A stretch of DNA of 64,000 nucleotides from Aromatoleum tolulyticum (lineage in GTDB: Bacteria; Pseudomonadota; Gammaproteobacteria; Burkholderiales; Rhodocyclaceae): assembly GCF_900156155.1 (NCBI RefSeq), contig NZ_FTMD01000001.1, forward strand, positions 124,001 to 188,000. Direction: 5' to 3'. The position numbers and the translations under genes were made by a program. Below are positions 34,368 to 40,730 of this stretch, in pieces (the first letter of the stretch is position 1; the number at the start of each line of letters is the position of its first letter). Below the pieces are notes generated by a model that worked only from the letters and a program-made list of their open reading frames with translations, made no database searches and had not been told where the DNA came from.

Positions 34368-35961
34368 TTCTTTCGCCACCGAAGCAATCTACACCCCCCA
34401 GCGCATCCCGCAGTATCGCGACAATCCGTTGATTGAAGCCCTGCCGCCCGCCCAGGACGACGACGAGTTGCTGGAATCGCTCTTCTGCGTGCCAGAGTTT
34501 TCGGCTGAGCAGCGCACATGGAGCAAGTCCGAACGACTGCAGATGATTTCGCAGCTTTCGAGCTTCATGGTGCCCATGGACAGACACCTGCGCCTCGCGC
34601 AGAGCCTCGACACGCTCATGCGCCAAGGGTACGTCGGCCGAGCGCCACGCACTGCCGAGTCGCAGCGGGTCTTCACGAACCTGTACCACCTGCAGAAAGC
34701 GGGCAAGTCCTTCCAGTCGTCGGCCGCCCACCTGACAGCGCAGCTCTCGGGCGCCCTGATTGGGATTCCCGGCATGGGCAAGTCGACCACGATTCGCCGC
34801 CTCCTGAATCGCATCCCGGAGGTCATCTACCATCCGCGACTGCAGCTGTATCAGATTCCGTATCTCCACATCGAAACCCCGTACGACGGCTCGAGCGTCA
34901 AGGGCTTGGCGGAGTCCATTTTCCGCAAAGTCGACATGCTGCTGCCGGACGCCCGCTACGGAGAGCAGTACAGCAACGCGCGCTCGGGTGCGGAGACGCT
35001 GATGAATCACGCGGCCCGGATTCTCCACATGCACGCCGTGGGACTCCTCGTGGTCGACGAAATACAGAACCTGGAAAACTCGCCGAAGAACCGCCAGTCG
35101 CTGATGACGCTTCTGGTATCGGCCTCGAACGAGCTCGGCGTCCCCATCCTCTTCGTCGGCACGAACAAGGCGCAACACCTGCTGTCGCTGGACTTCCGGC
35201 AGGCGCGGCGCTCCATCGGAAGTGCCTCCACCTACTGGGACACGCTGCGAAAGGGCACCGACGAGGCACCTGACGAGTGGGAGGATTTTCTGAGCGTGCT
35301 GTGGCGCTTCCAGTGGGTCAAGAACCCGGCGCCCCTCACCCCGCACATGTCGGACTTGATGTACCACCACAGCCAAGGGGTGGTGGACATCGCCATCAAG
35401 CTCCTTGCTGTCGCGCAGGCCCGCGCCATCCACGATGGCTCGGAAACCCTGGACGGGCCCCTGATAGACCGCGTTGCGAAGCAGGAGCTCGCTATCGCGA
35501 TGCCGATGATTGATGCGATACGCCGCGACGACGTCCATGCGTTGCTCGCCTGCAAGGACATCGCGCCCATCGGACTGGATTCCATTGTGGCCGACGTCGG
35601 TGCGAAATTCTCGGGTCGCCGGATTCGAGGAGCGACCATCAACGGCTCGAATCCCCTCTTCGCTCCCACGGTCACCCAGGCGCTAACGACCGTAGGCTTC
35701 GACGTACCCGAGGCGCAGGCCCTGGCCGACAAGGTCTCTGATTCGACCAGCGTGTTGGACGGCGTGAAGAAGGCACTCGTGCATGCGACGTCCGGCAAGA
35801 AGCCGACCAAAGCGAAGGGAAAGGACGTTGCTGAACCAACGTCTTATCCGCCGGGCGACTATCGCAACGCCCTCAATCCGGCAGTTGCCGGGCAATCCGT
35901 GTTCGAGCGGCTGCAAACCCTGCATATGGTCGCAAATGTGGAGGCTGTGCTGGGCGACTAA
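34357..35961 (+). CDS. tnsC: TnsC-like AAA+ ATPase
   Basis: A 534-aa AAA+ regulator. Walker A is GIPGMGKSTTIRRLL near residue 136 and Walker B is LLVVDEIQNLE near residue 230; a sensor-1-like VPILFVGTNKAQ is near residue 265. TnsC forms an ATP-dependent filament on DNA and bridges the target selector (TniQ) and the TnsAB transposase; it also enforces target immunity. It begins inside the tnsB end and is followed 2 bp later by tniQ. The C-terminal 60 residues are basic (GKKPTKAKGKDV). Nothing looks truncated. Confidence 0.92.
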   Translation: MATDSFATEAIYTPQRIPQYRDNPLIEALPPAQDDDELLESLFCVPEFSAEQRTWSKSERLQMISQLSSFMVPMDRHLRLAQSLDTLMRQGYVGRAPRTAESQRVFTNLYHLQKAGKSFQSSAAHLTAQLSGALIGIPGMGKSTTIRRLLNRIPEVIYHPRLQLYQIPYLHIETPYDGSSVKGLAESIFRKVDMLLPDARYGEQYSNARSGAETLMNHAARILHMHAVGLLVVDEIQNLENSPKNRQSLMTLLVSASNELGVPILFVGTNKAQHLLSLDFRQARRSIGSASTYWDTLRKGTDEAPDEWEDFLSVLWRFQWVKNPAPLTPHMSDLMYHHSQGVVDIAIKLLAVAQARAIHDGSETLDGPLIDRVAKQELAIAMPMIDAIRRDDVHALLACKDIAPIGLDSIVADVGAKFSGRRIRGATINGSNPLFAPTVTQALTTVGFDVPEAQALADKVSDSTSVLDGVKKALVHATSGKKPTKAKGKDVAEPTSYPPGDYRNALNPAVAGQSVFERLQTLHMVANVEAVLGD

Positions 35962-35963
35962 CG

Positions 35964-36773
35964 GTGCGGCGCTACCATACGGTTCGACCCTATCCTGACG
36001 AAGAGCTCGGCAGTATTCTGACGCGGGCCGGCCGCCAACTGGGTCTAACCCAATGGAGCATCGCGCAGCATTGCTTCGGGGCGCCGCGGGGCACGGCGCT
36101 CGGCAGCTACCGAAACCTCCTGCTCCCGGCTTCAACCCTCACGGGAATGTCGCCGCGCGATTTGCTCTGGTCGCATTCGCTCGTACCTTACGGCGTCGCG
36201 GGATTGCCTCCGGCCGTGTCCCGCCGCGTCCTCAACGCCCTAACCCTCGGGCGGGAAGTACACGAATCGCCCCTACTCGGGAAGATTGGACGCCACTGGT
36301 GCGAGGTCTGCTTGCGCCACGACCTGGCGGCCTATGGCGAACCGTATTGGCATCGGAGTCATCTCCTGCCCGGCGTGACGACGTGCCACCTCCACGGGAC
36401 GGCACTCCTTCATGTGGCGCCCGGGAGGCTTGTGCGTGCCCCCATCCACCGGGCAGTCAGCTACTGGATTCGGGGGGAGCTCCCCGACGAACTGACCGGC
36501 CAGCCGCTCAGAATGCCTATCTCCTGGCGTCTCGAACATCAGATTGCCCGATGGTCCGCTAGCGCGCTGAAAGAACGCCGGGGACTACCCGCCGCCATCC
36601 TGCCGGCCGACGAATTGCACCGGGTATTCGGGCCGGTCCTCCTGCGCCACGTGGGATGTACCAGCGACCTGACCTCGACATGGCCACCCACCACCCTTCG
36701 GATTCTTTCCGTTGTCGCAGCACGGCACCTGGCCAAGGCCGGTGGCGCCACGCAGCTCGAAATTTTCTTCTGA
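35964..36773 (+). CDS. tniQ: Short TniQ/TnsD-family target selector
   Basis: A 269-aa TniQ. It begins with GTG (MRRYHTVRPYPDEELGSILT) and has the zinc-binding core WCEVCLRHDLAAYGEPYWHR then TTCHLHGTALL (CxxC...CxxH, about residues 112-148). Tn7 TnsD is 508 aa, so the DNA-reading C-terminal region is missing or very reduced, as in Tn402/Tn5053-type TniQ. It would recruit TnsC to a target. It is in the same operon, 2 bp after tnsC. Only this one TniQ is present, so target choice must depend on it or on the next protein. Confidence 0.88.
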   Translation: MRRYHTVRPYPDEELGSILTRAGRQLGLTQWSIAQHCFGAPRGTALGSYRNLLLPASTLTGMSPRDLLWSHSLVPYGVAGLPPAVSRRVLNALTLGREVHESPLLGKIGRHWCEVCLRHDLAAYGEPYWHRSHLLPGVTTCHLHGTALLHVAPGRLVRAPIHRAVSYWIRGELPDELTGQPLRMPISWRLEHQIARWSASALKERRGLPAAILPADELHRVFGPVLLRHVGCTSDLTSTWPPTTLRILSVVAARHLAKAGGATQLEIFF

Positions 36774-36833
36774 ACGCACCTCGAAAATGAGTACCGGAAC
36801 GCTATACGTAGACCCGCGTAGCTGGTTCTACCC

Positions 36834-37850
36834 ATGTTCTGGATTGAAGGAATTGCCCGTACCGAATCGGGCTTTGCGCTCGAAGCCGTTTACACGGATG
36901 GCGCACGCACCCACCGCCCCCTTGCCGACCTTGCGTTAGCGACGAAAACCGCCGGAACGAAACGCACCCGGGTAACGACGGACTGCGCCACTTGGGGCCG
37001 GGGGACTGCCGCCCCGTTCTGGGACTGGCTCGGAATCGAGAAGCACAAGCCGAACTCCCGTCATGCGGTGTTCGAGGTTGAGGCCGACGGCAAGCAATAT
37101 CTCATTCCCGCGGCGACGCTCATCGCTGCGCTCGCGCGGCCTATCCAGCATATTCACGCGTTCCTGTTCCGGCCGCAGGGTCTCGAGTCGTTCTCCACGC
37201 CCTTGCTCGGCAGCGACCGCCCCGGCGTCGGTCTGCATCTACCCGAATACCGCGTTTTCGGCGCCCGCCAGCGCACGTCCGAGGGACTCCTCGCCTGCTA
37301 CTCTTGGATGCACTGCTTCCCGAGCGCCAGGGCGATGTGGGACAGCGTCTACGCCTTCGCGAATGCAGGCTACCTCGACCTTTTTCTGCCCTTGGCCTCA
37401 CTGACCATGACCCTCCACAGCGTACCGTGGCGCGGCAAACACCTCGTCGTCGAGTTGGTGGTCATGTCCGCCACCGCGAACGACGCCCCGTTTGCCTTCG
37501 CCGAGGGGCACCCGAAGCACCTTGCCTTCCACGACAGCGCCGCCGTGGACTGGAAGGTGGCACATAAACCCGCGAATACTATTCCGCCGCGTGGGGCCGA
37601 ATGGCCCCTGTCCGACGACGAATGGGCAAGTCTCACTGCCAAGCTTAAGCCGCGGAGTGGCGCACGATTTGACCTGCGACGCATCGTCGACTTCATCCTG
37701 ATTAAGTTCGGGACAGGCGTGGCATGGCGCAAGCTTGATTATGAGGAATTGAATCTTCCCATTGTTCAGGCAACGTATCAGCGCATGCAGAAGGACGGTC
37801 GATGGGCTGAAGTTGAGGAGTTGCTGCTCGCGGCGCGCGCTGCGCATTGA
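36834..37850 (+). CDS. Tns-operon accessory protein with C-terminal IS5-type HTH domain
   Basis: A 338-aa protein 60 bp after tniQ, in the position of tnsE in Tn7. Residues 1-255 match nothing I recognise (MFWIEGIARTESGFALEAVY). Residues 259-338 read LSDDEWASLTAKLKPRSGAR then RRIVDFILIKFGTGVAWRKL then QATYQRMQKDGRWAEVEELL. This is the helix-turn-helix layout of the IS5-family DNA-binding domain (DUF4096), normally found at the start of IS5 transposases. The protein may direct transposition to particular DNA. It is not a TnsE by any motif I see. The start is uncertain: no clear ribosome site precedes the ATG at 36834, and the nearest in-frame stop is only four codons upstream. Confidence 0.65.
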   Translation: MFWIEGIARTESGFALEAVYTDGARTHRPLADLALATKTAGTKRTRVTTDCATWGRGTAAPFWDWLGIEKHKPNSRHAVFEVEADGKQYLIPAATLIAALARPIQHIHAFLFRPQGLESFSTPLLGSDRPGVGLHLPEYRVFGARQRTSEGLLACYSWMHCFPSARAMWDSVYAFANAGYLDLFLPLASLTMTLHSVPWRGKHLVVELVVMSATANDAPFAFAEGHPKHLAFHDSAAVDWKVAHKPANTIPPRGAEWPLSDDEWASLTAKLKPRSGARFDLRRIVDFILIKFGTGVAWRKLDYEELNLPIVQATYQRMQKDGRWAEVEELLLAARAAH

Positions 37851-38039
37851 ATGCCCATACCTGCGACAAAGACGATGCCGCCGACGGCGAACCTACAGCC
37901 ACGAGGACAGCTATAAGCACCACTCGCACGTCCCGCGAGATAAGCGCCCAAAGGCGGTCACGGTCGCTCCTAAACGCCCAATACGGGCTTCGCTCCCTAG
38001 CTTTACCCAGTTTCGGACTCGGATTGATGCCAGCCATGG

Positions 38040-38738
38040 TCACCCCCTCGCGGCGCTCGCAGGCGTAGACCTATCCGACGCCCCAGAACCGCTCGCAGGG
38101 GGCGGAGGGGGGGCATTCAGCGTGATTGCTTGCCCAACCGCAGATTGAGCTTGAGCCTCCGCCGTAGCCATCACGGCAGTTTGGGCAAGCTGCTGGTCCT
38201 GCCAGAAGGCGCGTATTGCATCCAGTTCTCCATATCCGCCCACCTCGGCAAGACGGTCGATAAAGCGCGCGTACAGACCATCTTGTATGAGCCCGTTACG
38301 ACGCATGTCCTCCATCGCAACGTTCGGATTCAACAACAAGACGTAGTGGAAGTCGCCGGACGGCCCACGCTTCGGCGCGATGAGCTTCAACGTATGAAGC
38401 CGCTTCATGCGCCGACGCCAAGTATCAACTGCCCGCTCACCGTCAAACCCTGCTTCGCTCGCAAAGGTCGCGGGGTTCTCAATGGTCACCAGAGGGTTGT
38501 CAGGTGAACGCGCCCAGAGGCAAAACAGGGTGTGGCCGGCCGGCTGCCCCTTACTCTGGGCATCCACCGCTTGCATCACCAAGGGCAAGGTCCGCGGCAG
38601 AGTTGTAAAGCCGTCATTGGTCTTGCGCCGCCAAAGCCATTGAGGAGGGAACTCGGGAAAGTGCAGGTCCAGTTGCTGCTGGGCCCGCTCCGACATCTTG
38701 AGCCGCTTCGTCGCGGCCTGCTTCTGGTTAGCCATCAT
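38040..38738 (-). CDS. Conserved plasmid/island winged-helix protein
   Basis: A 232-aa protein, convergent to the tns operon. It begins MMANQKQAATKRLKMSERAQ and continues LWRRKTNDGFTTLPRTLPLV. The centre (GFDGERAVDTWRRRMKRLHT then LKLIAPKRGPSGDFHYVLLL, about residues 92-138) looks like a winged-helix DNA-binding domain. Such proteins recur on plasmids and integrative elements, often near replication or partition genes; no function is established. The C-terminal 45 residues are low complexity (Ala, Pro, Ser). A GGAGAG ribosome site precedes two tandem ATGs; either is possible. Confidence 0.7.
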   Translation of the reverse strand: MMANQKQAATKRLKMSERAQQQLDLHFPEFPPQWLWRRKTNDGFTTLPRTLPLVMQAVDAQSKGQPAGHTLFCLWARSPDNPLVTIENPATFASEAGFDGERAVDTWRRRMKRLHTLKLIAPKRGPSGDFHYVLLLNPNVAMEDMRRNGLIQDGLYARFIDRLAEVGGYGELDAIRAFWQDQQLAQTAVMATAEAQAQSAVGQAITLNAPPPPPASGSGASDRSTPASAARG

Positions 38739-39143
38739 GCCTCTCCTTGCAATGTGTTTACGGCGACAAGTATTGCCCTTCGCGTATCCACGTACAATGA
38801 TTTGATGAGCACGATATCAACATGATTCCAGTACCCCAATCGTCTAGTGACGTAGCGTCAAAATTCACGATAAACATCCAATTGCTCTTTATGTATTTGC
38901 ACGATTCCGCGCATTTATATGAAATTTATCGCAAATAAACAAAGCTTTGCGCCATCAACGCGGTGCTCGCGTACTCGATGTACTCGACGTACTCGTCGTG
39001 CTTCCGTGTTCCGGGGTGATGGTGAAGGAAGAGGGGTGCGCGACCTACGAGGTCACCAAGAAGAAACCCGTACAACTCAGCAGGCAAGATGCCGGGGGCG
39101 CAATCGACTGTTCGTGAAGCAAGGGCTCCGGACGGGTCAGAAA
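38739..39143. other. AT-rich intergenic block inside the transposon
   Basis: About 400 bp. From 38740 to 38945 the DNA is clearly AT-richer than its surroundings, with cgataaac (about 38862-38869) and tttatcgc (about 38926-38933) forming a loose inverted pair. It probably contains the promoter of the 38040-38738 gene. A short plus-strand frame follows (38947-39117) and is listed separately. No other gene is supported. Confidence 0.45.
38947..39117 (+). CDS. Possible small protein (56 aa) with a tandem nonapeptide-scale repeat
   Basis: A short frame from a TTG (or from ATG 39019, 32 aa) to the TGA at 39115. It reads LRHQRGARVLDVLDVLVVLP, then GVMVKEEGCATYEVTKKKPV. The start of it covers three tandem copies of a 9-bp unit (38970-38996: cgtactcga, tgtactcga, cgtactcgt), giving VLDVLDVLV. 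The composition of the second half looks coding, but there is no ribosome site at either start. Treat as a candidate or a fragment of a longer lost gene. Confidence 0.25.
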   Translation: MRHQRGARVLDVLDVLVVLPCSGVMVKEEGCATYEVTKKKPVQLSRQDAGGAIDCS

Positions 39144-39881
39144 TCAGTAGGAGCCCTGCTCCAGGGACACGACGGCACCCACGATGCGCTCCACCTCACC
39201 TTTGCGGCCTGCCCGAAGTAGGTCGAGGGGAACTTCACCACGCAGTAGAGGCTCCGGGCGGGTCAGAAAGTCGAATGCCTGCCAAGCACCATCCCGACCA
39301 AAGGCCGCGAGCACACCGGTCATCGCCTCCAGTATCACCGCATCGAACTGCCATGCCGGGTACCGAAAACCGCGCTGCGCGCCCGCTGCCGCGAGCGCCA
39401 AGACGCGACCCAAGATACGCATATGGGTAAGCGTCCGGACGGGAATCCCGCTGAGCTCGGCGGCTTGCTGAAGCGTGAGCATCTCCGGCGACTTCAGGCG
39501 AGTTCGCTGCTCGCGAAGGCCTTGACGGAGGAGTTTGCGCTCAAGACGCAACACGTCCTCATCCATCCCTTCATCGTCATTCCCTTCCGACTTCAACACG
39601 GCCCTGCTACCGTCGACAACGCCCCTGACCGCGAGCACGAATGGCTGGTCAAGAATCCGCACTTCCTGTGCTCCGCCCCGCCACGCCAGCTTTTCAACGC
39701 ACTCGACAAGTTCAAGCTCCACCGCGAACTCGTTGCGAAACGCGCTGGCGACCGCCTGCATTACATCATCCGGAAGGGACACACGGCTTCGTCGCAGACA
39801 GTCGACAACTCGCGACTCGATGGATGCCGAAGATGGCCTTTCGGCAATTGCTCGGAACGACTGACTACTCCCTCCTTTCAA
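39144..39881 (-). CDS. HTH protein with MbcA/ParS-like C-terminal domain
   Basis: A 245-aa protein with TTG start at 39881 behind a strong GAGGAGG site. From residue 130 it reads LTLQQAAELSGIPVRTLTHM (a MerR/XRE-like helix-turn-helix). From 195 it has LAAFGRDGAWQAFDFLTRPE then LLRGEVPLDLLRAGRKGEVE, the pattern of the MbcA/ParS/Xre toxin-binding domain (P-L-x-G-x-x-P-x-D-L-L). Family members with this tail often neutralise RES-type toxins. No RES toxin is visible here, so it may be a solitary regulator. The N-terminal 100 residues are unassigned. Four 9-bp direct repeats lie just upstream. Confidence 0.6.
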   Translation of the reverse strand: MKGGSSQSFRAIAERPSSASIESRVVDCLRRSRVSLPDDVMQAVASAFRNEFAVELELVECVEKLAWRGGAQEVRILDQPFVLAVRGVVDGSRAVLKSEGNDDEGMDEDVLRLERKLLRQGLREQRTRLKSPEMLTLQQAAELSGIPVRTLTHMRILGRVLALAAAGAQRGFRYPAWQFDAVILEAMTGVLAAFGRDGAWQAFDFLTRPEPLLRGEVPLDLLRAGRKGEVERIVGAVVSLEQGSY

Positions 39882-39917
39882 GGCGCCTCCTCAGCAACAA
39901 ATCAATGCATTCAAGAT

Positions 39918-39953
39918 AGGCGACACAGGCAATTCAGGCAACATCGGCAAGTC
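39918..39953 (-). repeat. Four 9-bp direct repeats upstream of the HTH/ParS gene
   Basis: GGC triplets start at 39919, 39928, 39937 and 39946, in units aggcgacac, aggcaattc, aggcaacat, cggcaagtc. Exact 9-bp period. They lie 38-72 bp before the start of the 245-aa DNA-binding gene, so they are likely its operator or promoter region. Confidence 0.6.
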
Positions 39954-39991
39954 ACCAATGCAGAGGAACCGACCAGCATTGCAGTGCGGCT

Positions 39992-40114
39992 TCAGGACTT
40001 CAGATGCCAGTGGATGGCGATGCGGCGACGTAGCCAATGTCGCCCCCGGCACTTGACGAGAGGGGATGGGCTTGAGGGATGTGCCCGTGCGAGGGTATCG
40101 AGCAGCAGATTCAC
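39992..40114 (-). pseudogene. Remnant of PIN-domain toxin (VapC-like)
   Basis: A GTG start overlaps the antitoxin stop (TCGTGA), and the frame opens VNLLLDT, the first strand of a PIN ribonuclease with the metal-binding aspartate. After seven residues the PIN pattern breaks (normally H-A-L follows; here LARAHPSSPSPLVK) and a stop comes after 40 codons, against about 130 for a normal toxin. The toxin is therefore deleted or replaced. Confidence 0.6.
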
Positions 40115-40359
40115 GATTTCCCGGCGTCCATAAACTGGCGAGCCACTTCCGCACCGTGCGCATCGATTTCGTCTGGCACGACAAACACGCCCTTGGCCAC
40201 GCCGATACGCCTTCCGGGCGGCGCCGCATCGACGGGCACCAACTTCGCCACCGCTCGTCCATTTCGGGCAATCACGATTTCGCGTTCCCGCCCCCGCTCG
40301 ATGCTCTTTACCAAGCGTGAAAGCTCGGACTTGGCCTGGGACATACTGACAACGTGCAT
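40111..40359 (-). CDS. Phd/YefM-family antitoxin
   Basis: An 82-aa antitoxin: MHVVSMSQAKSELSRLVKSI then REIVIARNGRAVAKLVPVDA, the classic Phd/YefM fold that binds operator DNA as a dimer, with a disordered C-terminal tail that wraps the toxin. A GAGGA ribosome site precedes the ATG at 40359. Its stop overlaps the GTG of a PIN-domain toxin that is now only a stub. It lies 0.3 kb inside the right end of the transposon. Normally such a pair stabilises a mobile element; here only the antitoxin half is intact. Confidence 0.85.
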   Translation of the reverse strand: MHVVSMSQAKSELSRLVKSIERGREREIVIARNGRAVAKLVPVDAAPPGRRIGVAKGVFVVPDEIDAHGAEVARQFMDAGKS

Positions 40360-40469
40360 GGCATTCCTCATGAATCGAGCAAATATCGCAGGGCAAGTCC
40401 GACTTGGCAACGCTACGCGTTCCCGGCCAACGCGGGGAGCGACGCCCTGAACCACACCTTAAATCACCT

Positions 40470-40597
40470 CCAGGTTCACTAGCTGGCCGGCTCCGGGCGC
40501 CCGTTGAGAAGACAGGTGGAACGGGCGCCCAGCTCAGCTCTTATTCGCACCGGCGACGTCCATCTCCTCCCCAACAGCTCAACTTTCACTTACCAGG
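40470..40597 (-). repeat. Right subterminal repeats, probable TnsB-binding sites
   Basis: On the minus strand, reading inwards from the right end: cctggtaagtgaaagttgag (40597-40578), then ggtgcgaataagagctgagc (40552-40533), and a weaker agtgaacctggagg (40482-40469). They share AAAGTTGAGCT and AATAAGAGCTGAG with the left-end repeats but in the opposite orientation, as at the two ends of a Tn7-like element. Confidence 0.62.
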
Positions 40598-40652
40598 AAA
40601 TTCTCCTGCCCGCAGGCTCCCTCAACAACCACGCGGGTTCGCAAGCCGCGTC

Positions 40653-40679
40653 GGATGAGGTTTCATTTGATAGCTACCA
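40653..40679 (-). repeat. Right terminal inverted repeat
   Basis: Its reverse complement starts tggtagctatcaaatgaaac and ends ctcatcc; 19 of 27 positions match the left terminus at 13058-13084. It is followed directly by ACGAT. Confidence 0.7.
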
Positions 40680-40684
40680 ACGAT
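40680..40684. repeat. Right target-site duplication ACGAT
   Basis: Identical to 13054-13058. It lies 46 bp downstream of the lysR stop codon (40731-40733, minus strand). Confidence 0.7.
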
Positions 40685-40699
40685 CCCGTGGCGGCAGGG

Positions 40700-40719
40700 A
40701 GCGCCCGTTGCAGGGCGCT
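40700..40719 (-). terminator. Possible lysR terminator hairpin
   Basis: Arms agcgccc (40700-40706) and gggcgct (40713-40719) with a 6-nt loop, just past the lysR stop. No U-tract follows on the minus strand, so it could be Rho-assisted or simply structural. Confidence 0.4.
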
Positions 40720-40730
40720 GCAGTCCCGCT

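Larger units (their letters stand above)
13059..40679. mobile_element. 27.6 kb Tn7-like transposon with restriction/defence cargo
   Basis: The ends are related inverted repeats (13058-13084 and 40653-40679, 19 of 27 positions identical) flanked by a 5-bp direct repeat ACGAT. Just inside both ends are ~20-bp AT-rich repeats in opposite orientation, of the kind bound by TnsB. The element encodes TnsA, TnsB, TnsC and TniQ (31359-36773) and no other transposase, so these genes should mobilise it. Cargo comprises a type I RM operon, a CoiA-like nuclease, a TrfA-like initiator, a HEPN/LOTUS cassette and a damaged Phd-PIN pair. Unlike Tn7, where tnsA starts beside the right end, the tns operon here is internal, about 18 kb from one end and 9 kb from the other. 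Joining the flanks restores a normal lysR-to-tetR intergenic region. Confidence 0.82.

Noticed and set aside
36834-37850. Annotation as TnsE
   Set aside because: Position fits, but length (338 versus 538 aa) and motifs do not; the recognisable C-terminal domain is IS5-like.
38919-39221. 100-codon plus-strand frame starting MKFIANK
   Set aside because: Rich in Arg/Thr after the first residues; the +1 frame (38947-39117) is more protein-like, and neither is well supported.
13059-40679. CRISPR-associated transposon
   Set aside because: No cas gene, no CRISPR array and only one TniQ were found in the element.
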